DNA of 64,000 nt, from positions 18,135 to 82,134 of the forward strand of contig CAUGSS010000010.1 in assembly GCA_959602365.1 (NCBI GenBank), in the 5' to 3' direction. Below the pieces are notes generated by a model, which worked only from the letters and a program-made list of their open reading frames with translations, was not told the DNA's origin and made no database searches. Every line of letters begins with the position of its first letter. Position 1 is the stretch's first letter. Positions 48,855-56,928 of this stretch are shown here, in pieces. The translations under genes were made by a program, and so were the position numbers. The DNA comes from an uncultured Eubacteriales bacterium (GTDB lineage Bacteria; Bacillota; Clostridia; Oscillospirales; Oscillospiraceae).

Positions 48855-49359
48855 GCTCCTCCCCCGCCTTCTTCAAAAACTCGTCGTAGAGGTCGCTGTC
48901 CCCGCCGACGCTTACGCCGGCCACCTTGGCGGTGGCGGCGACGATGATCTCCGTGATCTCCCCCTGGGCCTGGCGGAGGATCTCCTCCTTGCGGCTCTGG
49001 GCGTCGCGCTCAGCCTCCTGCACGATGCTGTCCGCCCGGGTGCGGGCATCGGCCACAATGCGGGAGCTCTCTGTCTGGGCCTGCTTTCTGGCCTCAGTCA
49101 GGGCGGCGGCCTTTTCCTCTTCGATGCCGGCGCGGAAGGCCTTCTGCTCTTCCGCCAGGGCCTCGGCCTCGGATTTGGCCTTGGCGGCGTCGGACAGGGA
49201 GTCGTCCACCATCTTCTGGCGCTCCGCGATCACCTTGTGAACGGGTTTCCAGAGGAAGATGCGGACAGCAAGGCAGAGAATAAGGACATTGATCACGGTA
49301 AAGATCAGATTGATGTCAATTCTAAGCACCTTGGTTACCTGCTTTCTGTTGGATCCCAA
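48847..49359 (-). CDS. atpF: ATP synthase F0 b subunit
   Basis: 170 residues. One N-terminal membrane helix (INLIFTVINVLILCLAVRIFL), then a long charged helix rich in Ala, Glu and Lys typical of the peripheral stalk. The stalk links the membrane part to delta on top of F1. Here delta is fused to alpha, so the b C-terminus (EEILRQAQGEITEIIV to the end) would contact the fusion protein. Overlaps the fusion gene by 8 bases. Normal length, one gene copy, so b is a homodimer. Confidence 0.93.
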
Positions 49360-49379
49360 TAGGGTCTAGTGAAAAGGAA

Positions 49380-49604
49380 TCAGAGTACAAACAGGATCAT
49401 CAGACCGATGACGAAACCGTAGATTGCGGTGGCCTCAGCCAGGGCGCAGCCCAGGATCATGGTGCTGTTGATTTTGCCGGAGGCCTCAGGCTGACGAGCG
49501 ATTGCGTCGCAGGCGTGTCCGGTGGCGATGCCGATGCCGATGCCGGCGCCCAGGCAGCAGATGACAGCGATGCCGGCGCCAATGGCCAAAAGAGTACCAG
49601 TCAT
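49380..49604 (-). CDS. atpE: ATP synthase F0 c subunit
   Basis: 74 residues, two membrane helices with the ARQPEA loop between. The ion-carrying Glu57 is in CALAEATAIYG. Compared with sodium-type c subunits such as Ilyobacter, the Gln of helix 1 is replaced by Ile24 and the Ser after Glu by Ala58, while Thr59 and Tyr62 remain. This suggests proton rather than sodium coupling, though the remaining Thr/Tyr make it worth testing. Gene order a-c-b is standard. Confidence 0.95.
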   Translation of the reverse strand: MTGTLLAIGAGIAVICCLGAGIGIGIATGHACDAIARQPEASGKINSTMILGCALAEATAIYGFVIGLMILFVL

Positions 49605-49662
49605 AATGAATTCTCCTTTTGTCAGTTCATTTTTATTTGGGTAAAAGGACTTGAAATGCGGC

Positions 49663-50361
49663 TTAAGGTTCGCCGATTTCCGTGGCCTCCTTGATATACA
49701 TTCCGGTCAGGCAGACAAACACATAGGCCTGCAGAATGCCGTCAAAGAAGTCAAAATAAAGGCCGGCAATGGTGGGAATCAGCACTTTGGTGACATGGTT
49801 CAGGATTTCCATGATGACAAAGGCGCCCAGCACGTTGCCAAACAGACGCATGCACAGGGATAATGGCCGCGTGAATACGTCCAAAATATTGAAGGGAGCC
49901 ACGATAGGCATAGGCTCAATAAAAGCGTGCAGCCAGCCTTTGACTCCTCTGGCGCGGATACCGGCCACCTCCACCAGCACAATACTCATCACAGCCAGAG
50001 AGGCGGTGACCACCAGGGATTTCGTGGGCGGCTTGAAGCCGAACACTCCCATGATGTTGGACAGGCCTAAGAACAGCAGCACTGTAACCAGATAGGGCAC
50101 ATAGCTTTTACCGCCTTCGCCCACAATACCGGAGATAAGGCTCTCCAGCTTTGTTACGATAAATTCTGCCGCAGCCTGCCGCTTGGAGATGTGATCTACC
50201 CGCAGCTTGGAGCCGAGGATGATGCACAGCAGGATGATGACTGCCATCACGATCCAGGACACAGCGGTGGATTCCGAAATGGGAATACCGTTTTTGCCGA
50301 TGGGGATGGTGAACACCGTCACATCCAGCAGTTCTTCCTGAAGAAACTCAGAAAGACTCAT
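49663..50361 (-). CDS. atpB: ATP synthase F0 a subunit
   Basis: 232 residues with five or six membrane helices. The essential Arg is in SLCMRLFGNVLGAFVIM, and the C-terminal half-channel region follows (GLYFDFFDGILQAYVFVCLTGMYIKEA). It forms the ion channel facing the c ring. The gene is 58 bases upstream of atpE, as usual in the family. Confidence 0.95.
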   Translation of the reverse strand: MSLSEFLQEELLDVTVFTIPIGKNGIPISESTAVSWIVMAVIILLCIILGSKLRVDHISKRQAAAEFIVTKLESLISGIVGEGGKSYVPYLVTVLLFLGLSNIMGVFGFKPPTKSLVVTASLAVMSIVLVEVAGIRARGVKGWLHAFIEPMPIVAPFNILDVFTRPLSLCMRLFGNVLGAFVIMEILNHVTKVLIPTIAGLYFDFFDGILQAYVFVCLTGMYIKEATEIGEP

Positions 50362-50418
50362 GGAATCACTTCACTTCCTTTCTCCGGCCGGGAGGGAGAG
50401 CTCCTCTTCCCGGGCCGA

Positions 50419-50667
50419 TCAGTGTTGTTTCCTGTTGTGGTGCACGATTAAAGCCATCGCACAGACAAAGGCGACGACGGTAATGGCCACAACAGCGGCA
50501 ATGGCGCCGGGGATGTTTCCGGTAAACTTCCAGATCAGTCCGGCGGCAAGGATGCCGATGCCGTTTCCCCCGCAGATGATGGCCACCACCAGCAGGACGT
50601 AGGACAGGCGTTTGGGGTCGCCCTGGGGAGCAGAGGCCTCCGGGACGTCAGGCGCTTTCTCTTCCAT
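50419..50667 (-). CDS. Small two-helix membrane protein at the atpI position
   Basis: 82 residues; the ATG is preceded by AAGGAGGAAT. Two hydrophobic helices (about 22-45 and 52-76) end in HHNRKQH. It stands first in the atp operon where atpI usually lies, so it may help c-ring assembly or Mg transport, as proposed for AtpI. Sequence similarity to known AtpI is not obvious, so no symbol is given. Confidence 0.7.
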   Translation of the reverse strand: MEEKAPDVPEASAPQGDPKRLSYVLLVVAIICGGNGIGILAAGLIWKFTGNIPGAIAAVVAITVVAFVCAMALIVHHNRKQH

Positions 50668-50749
50668 ACTGATTCCTCCTTGGCGGTTGATTCCGCGGGA
50701 AAATTGGCAAAGCGAAGAAAGAAAGGTCTAGCTTTCTTGCTTTCCCCCT

Positions 50750-50777
50750 ATTTTAGCACCCCGGTTTGGAGCGTCAA
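50750..50777 (-). promoter_or_regulatory. SigA promoter for the atp operon
   Basis: Minus strand TTGACG, 16-base spacer, TAAAAT, about 85 bases before the first gene. Confidence 0.7.
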
Positions 50778-51245
50778 GAGGTTCGGTTCTGGAAAGGGAT
50801 GCGGAAAAGTACAAAAATAAAATGTGGATTTCGAAAAAATTGTGCAGTTTTATCTTGCTTTTCTATTCTGCGCAAAAAAGTGACCAAGAATATATAAAAT
50901 TCTTCAAAATGAAAACTTCTGTTGCGAAGCAAACGCCCTTTGGGCGCTCAGGAAAGCTCCAAATCCATCTGATTGCAGCCGGACGGCAGGGGCGAAGGCC
51001 GGAATCAGATCTCGTGCCGGCACAACAAAAAACAGCGGAAGATCGGCAAACTCGTTGCGACTTCCACTGTCCTTGTACGTCCCACTGGTTCTCGGCTGAT
51101 TTACTTTTCCCATGCAGTGGAGCACAGTTTTTCCGACAATGTAAGGGAAAAAAGAAAATTCGGCAATTTCGCCCAAAAAGGATTCTTTACACTGGGCAGA
51201 CTGATGTGAACTGGCTGGGAGTCTACAGAGGAACGCTGCGCCTCA
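50778..51245. other. Gap without recognisable gene
   Basis: Between the atp promoter and the 91-residue membrane protein gene. A plus-strand frame at 50822-51283 has no ribosome site, no domain and unusual composition, so it is not called. A small hairpin (CGCCC-TTT-GGGCG near 50934) is the only structure seen. Confidence 0.5.
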
Positions 51246-51521
51246 TTAGGGGGAGGGGATGGGAGCCTCCGCCGTCTCATTGACCGCTTTGGAGCTGGAG
51301 GGGGTGGTGGAGCATAGCCGATGCCGGATCCAGACGCAGCCGGCCAGGATGGCCAGGGCGCACACCCAGCTGGCGATCAGAGCCAGTATGGTGACCGGGT
51401 CGGAGGGGGACATCAGATGCCATCCCCAGACCAAAAGGGCGGGAACGGCGGCCAGCAGCAAGGCCGCCAGCGCAAGAAAGCCCAGGGCAATATCGGTTTT
51501 TCTTTCTCCGTCTCTTTTCAT
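51246..51521 (-). CDS. Small two-helix membrane protein
   Basis: 91 residues. Two hydrophobic helices (about 12-35 and 44-64) are joined by a short loop, with a basic N-terminus (MKRDGERK) and a Ser/Thr/Pro-rich tail. It follows the YczE-like gene by 11 bases on the same strand, with a weak AGGTGAT ribosome site, so it is probably co-transcribed with it. No family is recognised. Confidence 0.6.
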   Translation of the reverse strand: MKRDGERKTDIALGFLALAALLLAAVPALLVWGWHLMSPSDPVTILALIASWVCALAILAGCVWIRHRLCSTTPSSSKAVNETAEAPIPSP

Positions 51522-51532
51522 TTCAAATCACC

Positions 51533-52228
51533 TTATCCTTCCGAAATCTGTTCTCTGAACGGCTGCGCATCTCCGGTGTGGGACACAAAGAGCTTTTGGG
51601 TGGCCGTGCCCAGGCAGCGCTGGAACAACCGGGAGAGAAAGCCCACCAGCAGGGCGGAGACCACGGTGCCCTCCCGGACTCCCTGCAGTTCCCGGAACAG
51701 GAGCAGAGAGAGGAGTACCGCGATCACACACATGGATACATCCACACAGACCTTGACCGTGCCAAATTCCCGGCCGGTGATTGTGCTGATGGTATTGGCC
51801 GTCGCCTCCCCAGGGAGCATGATCACGTTGGCGGCCACCTCCATAAACACACCAAAGCCCAGCACGGCGCAGCCCACCAACAGGGCGGCTGCCTGAGCGG
51901 GATAGCCTGTCGGGGTGAGCCAGCCCAGCACATAGTCCATGGAGCAGTCGATGAACAGGCCGAAGACGGCGGCTACCGGCACCTGGAGCAGCTGGATCGG
52001 GCGGAACTTTCGGCGCAGCAGCGCCAGCTGGCAGGCCACCAGCAGCAGGTTCCAGAAGACAGTGAATTGCCCGATGGTGGGCTGAAACCCAAGGCTCAGC
52101 ACATAGGGGATGCTGGTGATGGGGGAGGTGCCCAGGCTTGCCTTGGTGATGCAGGCCACCCCCAGGGAGTTCACAAACAGCCCCACGGTAAAAAAGAGAT
52201 ATCGTTTGATCAGTTCAGTTTTCTGCAT
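51533..52228 (-). CDS. YczE/YitT-type integral membrane protein
   Basis: 231 residues from ATG 52228, chosen for GGAGG seven bases upstream. About five or six membrane helices. The N-terminal RYLFFTVGLFVNSLGVACIT and the following KASLGTSPITSIPYVLSLG fit the YczE/DUF6198-like membrane family. B. subtilis YczE is needed for surfactin synthesis, but the general function is unknown. It is divergent from a LysR regulator, which probably controls it. Confidence 0.8.
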   Translation of the reverse strand: MQKTELIKRYLFFTVGLFVNSLGVACITKASLGTSPITSIPYVLSLGFQPTIGQFTVFWNLLLVACQLALLRRKFRPIQLLQVPVAAVFGLFIDCSMDYVLGWLTPTGYPAQAAALLVGCAVLGFGVFMEVAANVIMLPGEATANTISTITGREFGTVKVCVDVSMCVIAVLLSLLLFRELQGVREGTVVSALLVGFLSRLFQRCLGTATQKLFVSHTGDAQPFREQISEG

Positions 52229-52273
52229 GTTCAATCCTCCTTGCCTGCTTATTCTATTATGGGTTCTCTCCGG

Positions 52274-52302
52274 TTGCAAACGGGAAAAAACGGGGCTATA
52301 AT
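52274..52302 (+). promoter_or_regulatory. SigA promoter for the LysR gene
   Basis: TTGCAA, 17-base spacer, perfect TATAAT; a second TATAAT lies at 52314-52319. The second copy and the AT-rich stretch between are candidate regulator sites shared with the divergent membrane protein gene. Confidence 0.75.
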
Positions 52303-52343
52303 TAGTAATAGCTTATAATATGGAGGACAGGAGGTACATCGGG

Positions 52344-53222
52344 ATGACAGTGCAGCAGCTCAAGTATTTTTTGGACGCGGCCAAAAGCCTGAATTTTACC
52401 AAGACGGGGGAGGCGTTTTTCATCTCCCAGTCCGCCGTGACCCAGCAGATCCACAATCTGGAGCAGGAGCTGGGAGTAAAGCTGTTCGTCCGGAGAAGCC
52501 GCCGCCTGGCGCTGACCGACGCCGGGCGGGTGTTTATGGGAGAGGCTCAGGGCATCCTTGCCCGCACGGAGGACGCGGTGGAGCGGGTGCGGGCGGTGCA
52601 GAACGGCAAGAGCGGCACGCTGGACGTGGGATACCTCAAGGGAATCGAGATGAGCCGTTTTCCCAAGAGCGTTCAGAGCTTTCATGAGAAGTATCCCGGC
52701 GTCCACCTGAACCTCTCCCGCGACAATGCCGTTGCCCTCCACGACAAGTTTATGGGCGGCAAATACGACATTATTTTTCAGGTCAGGCACGATATGCTCT
52801 CCTATCCCGGGGCCCAGTGCCGCCCGCTGGGCAGCTATGGCTACTATGTGGCGCTCCCGCCCAAGCACCCCCTGGCGGCCCGGGAACAGGTCAGGCAGTC
52901 CGACCTGCGGGAACAGCCCCTCATTCTGCATGACTTTCAGCGGGGCGTGCCCGGCAGCGCGCAGCTTCCGCGCCCGTATCTTCCGGCGGAGCTGATGGGC
53001 AATATCATCAGCACAGAAGATGACATAGAGACCATCCTGCTGATGGTGGCCGCCGGGGCGGGAGTGGCCATTGTGCCAGAGTTCGATATCTGGCAGCCCC
53101 AGATCAATTTGAATTTGATTTACCGGCCGCTGGACACAGGGGGATGCCGAGCGTCGCTGTGCCTGTATTACGCCGAGGAGGGAGGCAATCCGCTTATCCC
53201 GCTGTTTTTGGAGGAAGTTTAG
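52344..53222 (+). CDS. LysR-family transcriptional regulator
   Basis: 292 residues from ATG 52344, preceded by AGGAGG; the ATG at 52320 has no site. The N-terminal winged helix-turn-helix reads LKYFLDAAKSLNFTKTGEAF and SQSAVTQQIHNLEQELGVKLF. The C-terminal effector domain has two lobes of the usual type. LysR regulators often control the divergent gene, here a YczE-like membrane protein, in response to a small effector, which is unknown here. Confidence 0.92.
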   Translation: MTVQQLKYFLDAAKSLNFTKTGEAFFISQSAVTQQIHNLEQELGVKLFVRRSRRLALTDAGRVFMGEAQGILARTEDAVERVRAVQNGKSGTLDVGYLKGIEMSRFPKSVQSFHEKYPGVHLNLSRDNAVALHDKFMGGKYDIIFQVRHDMLSYPGAQCRPLGSYGYYVALPPKHPLAAREQVRQSDLREQPLILHDFQRGVPGSAQLPRPYLPAELMGNIISTEDDIETILLMVAAGAGVAIVPEFDIWQPQINLNLIYRPLDTGGCRASLCLYYAEEGGNPLIPLFLEEV

Positions 53223-53248
53223 AGGGATTTTCCCCTTTTTGCGCATTA

Positions 53249-53303
53249 TTGGTGGTTTATGCGGAAAACCATCGTTGCTTTTTGGTGGTAAAGCAACTAT
53301 AAT
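53249..53303 (+). promoter_or_regulatory. Promoter and overlapping operator of the Lrp operon
   Basis: TTGCTT (53275), 17-base spacer, perfect TATAAT (53298). The inverted repeat GTTGCTTT...AAAGCAAC (53274-53281, 53290-53297) overlaps the -35 and spacer. TTGGTGGT occurs in direct repeat at 53249 and 53282, 33 bases (about three helical turns) apart. Autoregulation by the Lrp-type product is likely. Confidence 0.7.
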
Positions 53304-53365
53304 AAACCGTATATCAATCGCTTCGGACAGACCGGAGCGGGACGCTAGATAGGAGGACCCGACTT

Positions 53366-53845
53366 ATGGAACAGTTGCTTCGATTGATTGAGGCCGATTG
53401 CACGCTGACCCACAAGCAGCTGGCGGCAATGACCGGCACATCCGAGGAAAAAGTGGACGCAGAGATCAAGCGCCTGGAAGAGGACGGCACCATCGTGGGC
53501 TACAAGGCCGTGGTGGACTGGGATAAGACGGACCGGGAGGCGGTCACTGCCCTGATCGAGGTCAAAGTGGAGCCCCAGCTGGGCGATGGATTCGACCGGG
53601 TGGCCGAGCGCATCTATCAGTATGAAGAGGTAGAGTCCTGCTATCTGATGAGCGGGGATTTCGACATGACCGTCATCATCTCCGGACGCACCCTCCGGGA
53701 GGTGGCCAATTTTGTCACCCAGAAGCTGTCCACCATCGATGCGGTCCAGTCCACCGCCACCCATTTCATTTTAAAGAAATATAAGGAAAATCATCTCATC
53801 TTTAACAGGAAAAAGGAGAAGGAAGAGGGGTTCTATTTCGTATGA
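53366..53845 (+). CDS. Lrp/AsnC-family transcriptional regulator
   Basis: 159 residues; ATG 53366, AGGAGG upstream. A helix-turn-helix (LTHKQLAAMTGTSEEKVDAEIKRL) precedes an Lrp ligand-binding ACT-like (RAM) domain (about 60-140) with MSGDFDMTVIISG. Lrp proteins sense amino acids as octamers. The stop overlaps the aminotransferase ATG (ATGA), so regulator and enzyme are made together, implying control by the aminotransferase substrate or product. Confidence 0.92.
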   Translation: MEQLLRLIEADCTLTHKQLAAMTGTSEEKVDAEIKRLEEDGTIVGYKAVVDWDKTDREAVTALIEVKVEPQLGDGFDRVAERIYQYEEVESCYLMSGDFDMTVIISGRTLREVANFVTQKLSTIDAVQSTATHFILKKYKENHLIFNRKKEKEEGFYFV

Positions 53846-55011
53846 TTGACTATTCCACTGTCCTGAATCGGCGTATCCAGGACGTGCCCCCCTCCGCCAT
53901 CCGAAAATTCTTTGACATCCTGGAGGAGATGCCCGATGCCATCTCCCTGGGGATTGGAGAGCCGGATTTTATCACCCCCTGGCACATCCGCAACGCGGGT
54001 ATCCGCTCCCTGGAGAAGGGCCGCACCAAGTATACGCCCAACAGAGGCCTTTCTGAGCTCTGCCGCCAGATCGCCAAGTACATGAGCCGCCGTTTTCAGC
54101 TCTCCTATGATCCCCAGAGTCAGATTCTGGTCACCGTGGGGGGCAGTGAAGGCCTGGATCTGGCCCTGCGCTGCTGCCTGGAGCCCGGAGACGAGGTCAT
54201 CGTCCCCACGCCCTCTTTTGTCTGCTATGGTCCCCTGACGACCATGAGCGGCGGCGTGCCCGTCTATGTGGAGACAAAGGTGGAGAACGAGTTCCGCCTC
54301 ACCGCGGAGGAGCTGAAGGCTGCGATCACCCCCAGAACCAAGGCGCTGGTGCTGCCCTATCCCTGCAATCCCACCGGGGGCATCATGGAGCGCCGGGATC
54401 TGGAGGCCATTGCCGAGGTGCTGGAGGGCACCAACATTCTGGTCATCTCCGATGAGATCTATGCCGAGCTGACCTATGGGGAGGAGCGCCACGTCTCCAT
54501 CGCCAGCATTCCCGGCATGTATGAGCGCACCATTGTGGTCAATGGCTTCTCCAAGGCATATTCTATGACCGGCTGGCGGCTGGGGTACCTCTGTGGCCCC
54601 CGGGAGCTGGTGGGCCAGATCATCAAGCTCCACCAGTATGGCATCATGTCTGCGCCCACCATGAGCCAGTACGCCGCCATCGAGGCCATGCAGTACGGCG
54701 ATGAGGACATTGCCGCCATGCGGGAGGAATATGACGGCCGGCGCCGCTTCCTGGTGGACGGCTTCCGCGCCATCGGGCTGGAGTGCTTTGAGCCCAAGGG
54801 CGCCTTTTATACCTTCCCCTGCATCCGCTCTACCGGAATGGACAGCGACACCTTCTGTACCGAGTTTTTGAAGGCGGAGGAGGTGGCGGTCATCCCCGGC
54901 AGCGCCTTTGGCCCCGGCGGAGAGGGCTTTGTCCGGGCCTGCTATGCCGCATCCATCAAGGATCTGGCCACCGCGCTGGAGCGGCTGGAGCACTTCCTCA
55001 AGCACCGCTGA
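53842..55011 (+). CDS. PLP-dependent aminotransferase, class I/II
   Basis: 389 residues. Lys238 (NGFSKAYSMTGWR) holds PLP, with the fold-type I motifs LPYPCNPTGG and VISDEIYAELTYG. It resembles the PatA/aspartate-aminotransferase-like group, which often works with a co-transcribed Lrp regulator. The amino-acid donor cannot be fixed from sequence. It precedes thrH by 44 bases. The operon then links amino-acid transamination with phosphoserine/homoserine chemistry. Confidence 0.93.
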   Translation: MIDYSTVLNRRIQDVPPSAIRKFFDILEEMPDAISLGIGEPDFITPWHIRNAGIRSLEKGRTKYTPNRGLSELCRQIAKYMSRRFQLSYDPQSQILVTVGGSEGLDLALRCCLEPGDEVIVPTPSFVCYGPLTTMSGGVPVYVETKVENEFRLTAEELKAAITPRTKALVLPYPCNPTGGIMERRDLEAIAEVLEGTNILVISDEIYAELTYGEERHVSIASIPGMYERTIVVNGFSKAYSMTGWRLGYLCGPRELVGQIIKLHQYGIMSAPTMSQYAAIEAMQYGDEDIAAMREEYDGRRRFLVDGFRAIGLECFEPKGAFYTFPCIRSTGMDSDTFCTEFLKAEEVAVIPGSAFGPGGEGFVRACYAASIKDLATALERLEHFLKHR

Positions 55012-55055
55012 GTTGGCCCTCTGACCCAGCCCAAGATAGAAAGGAGAGAGCAGCC

Positions 55056-55658
55056 ATGTATATCACCTGTCTGGACATGGAGGGCGTCCTGGTCCCGGAG
55101 ATCTGGATCGCATTTGCCGAGGCCGCCGGGATTCCCGCCCTGAAGCGGACCACCCGGGATGAGCCTGACTATGACAAGCTGATGCGCTACCGCCTGGATA
55201 TCCTGAAACAGCACCACCTGGGGCTGGCGGAGATTCAGCAGGTCATCTCCACCATTGACCCGCTGCCCGGCGCCCGGGCCTTTTTGGACCAGCTGAGACA
55301 AGAGACGCAAGTGATCATCCTCAGCGACACCTTTGAGCAGTTTGCCAAGCCACTGATGGAGAAGCTGGGCTGGCCCACCCTGTTCTGCAACACCCTGGAG
55401 GTATCCCCCCAGGGGGAGATCACCGGCTACCGGATGCGCTGCCCCCAGTCCAAATTGACCACGGTCAAGGCGCTTCAGTCCATCGGCTATGAGACCATCG
55501 CCAGTGGAGACAGCTTCAACGACCTGGGGATGATCCAGGCCAGCAAGGCGGGCTTCCTGTTCCGCAGCACGCCTCAGATCCGGCAGGATTACCCGGAGAT
55601 CCCCGCCTTTGAGGAGTTTGACGACCTGCTGGCCGCCATCCGGCGGGCCATGGACTGA
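55056..55658 (+). CDS. thrH: Phosphoserine phosphatase / homoserine phosphotransferase
   Basis: 200 residues; ATG 55056, AAAGGAGAG upstream. The HAD nucleophile motif reads LDMEGVLVPEIWIAFAE, nearly as in Pseudomonas ThrH, with Glu at the second acidic position as in that family. Other motifs are VIILSDTFEQFAKPL and ASGDSFNDLGM. ThrH can dephosphorylate phosphoserine and move phosphate to homoserine, linking serine and threonine synthesis. It is followed after four bases by the DUF1015 gene. Confidence 0.93.
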   Translation: MYITCLDMEGVLVPEIWIAFAEAAGIPALKRTTRDEPDYDKLMRYRLDILKQHHLGLAEIQQVISTIDPLPGARAFLDQLRQETQVIILSDTFEQFAKPLMEKLGWPTLFCNTLEVSPQGEITGYRMRCPQSKLTTVKALQSIGYETIASGDSFNDLGMIQASKAGFLFRSTPQIRQDYPEIPAFEEFDDLLAAIRRAMD

Positions 55659-55662
55659 GGGA

Positions 55663-56928
55663 ATGGAAGCGCCATGGAGCGCGCTGGGCTTTGGCCCGGC
55701 GGATATTCTGCTGCCGCAAGGGGTGGATCTGAAGCGCTGGAGTGTGGTGGCCTGCGACCAGTACACCTCCCAGCCCGCATATTGGGAGCGCGTGGAGCGC
55801 CAGGTGGGACAGGCGCCGTCAACCCTGCGGCTGATCCTGCCGGAACAGAAGCTGGAGGACGGGCATACCGAAGCCCATATCGCGGCGATCAACGCCGCCA
55901 TGGAGGACTATCTGGCGCGGGGCATCTTCCGCCCCCTGCCGCACAGCCTCATCTATGTGGAGCGCCGCCTCTCCAGCGGTGCGCTGCGCCGGGGCATTGT
56001 GGGGCAGGTGGATTTGGAAGCTTATGATTACCGACCCGGCGCGGACAGCCTGATCCGTTCCACGGAGCGCACCGTGCTGGAGCGCATCCCGCCCCGGGTG
56101 GCGGTGCGGCGGCATGCTGCGCTGGAGCTGCCCCATGTGATGCTGCTGCTGGATGATCCAAGCTGTGAAGTGATTGAGCATTACACCGCGGAGACGGCGG
56201 AAATGGAGCTGCTCTACGACTTTGACCTGATGGAACAGGGGGGACACATCACCGGATACCGTTTGACCGAGGGTCAAATGTGCGGCCTGGCGGAGGATTT
56301 GGCTGCGCTGGCTGATCCGGCGTCCTTTGCCCTGCGGTATGATGCCCCGGGGAGATCCCCCATGCTCTTTGCCGTGGGGGACGGCAACCACTCCCTGGCT
56401 GCGGCCAAGGCAAACTACGAGGAGAAGAAGGGGACTCCGGAGGGGGAGAAGGCCCGCTTCGCCCTGGTAGAGGTGGTCAATCTCCATGATGAATCGCTGG
56501 AGTTTGAGCCCATCCATCGGGTCTGCTTTGGCGTGGAGGCGGAAGATATGCTGCAGGCGCTGCTCTGCGCCTGCCCTGGCGCCCACACCGGGACCGGGGA
56601 GGGCCAGCAATTTGTGATGGTCTCGGAGGGGCGGCATACCACCATCACCGTCCCCCATCCCGACGGCCATTTGGCGGTGGCCACCCTCCAGCGCGTTTTG
56701 GACGCGTATCTGCCCACGGCGGGCGGACGGATAGATTATATCCACGGCGCTGACGTGGTGGAACAGCTGGCCGCCCAGCCCGGCTGTGTTGGCTTTCTGC
56801 TGCCCGCCATGGGAAAGCAGGAGCTGTTTCCCACGGTGATTCATGACGGAGTGCTGCCCCGAAAGACCTTCTCTATGGGAGAAGCCCAGGACAAGCGCTT
56901 TTATCTGGAAGCGAGGTGTCTGCGTTGA
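55663..56928 (+). CDS. DUF1015 family protein
   Basis: 421 residues from ATG 55663 (four bases after thrH). DUF1015 motifs are visible: DQYTSQPAYWERVE, MLFAVGDGNHSLAAAKANYE and VVNLHDESLEFEPIHRV. In Clostridia the family often accompanies serine-biosynthesis genes, consistent with thrH here, but its activity is not established to my knowledge. It ends in TTGA overlap with ispE. Longer in-frame starts would overlap thrH and lack a ribosome site. Confidence 0.88.
   Translation: MEAPWSALGFGPADILLPQGVDLKRWSVVACDQYTSQPAYWERVERQVGQAPSTLRLILPEQKLEDGHTEAHIAAINAAMEDYLARGIFRPLPHSLIYVERRLSSGALRRGIVGQVDLEAYDYRPGADSLIRSTERTVLERIPPRVAVRRHAALELPHVMLLLDDPSCEVIEHYTAETAEMELLYDFDLMEQGGHITGYRLTEGQMCGLAEDLAALADPASFALRYDAPGRSPMLFAVGDGNHSLAAAKANYEEKKGTPEGEKARFALVEVVNLHDESLEFEPIHRVCFGVEAEDMLQALLCACPGAHTGTGEGQQFVMVSEGRHTTITVPHPDGHLAVATLQRVLDAYLPTAGGRIDYIHGADVVEQLAAQPGCVGFLLPAMGKQELFPTVIHDGVLPRKTFSMGEAQDKRFYLEARCLR

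Noticed and set aside
50822..51283. 153-codon plus-strand frame upstream of the atp operon
   Set aside because: No ribosome site, odd composition (many Gln, Cys, Arg), no recognisable domain, and it runs into the end of a minus-strand gene.
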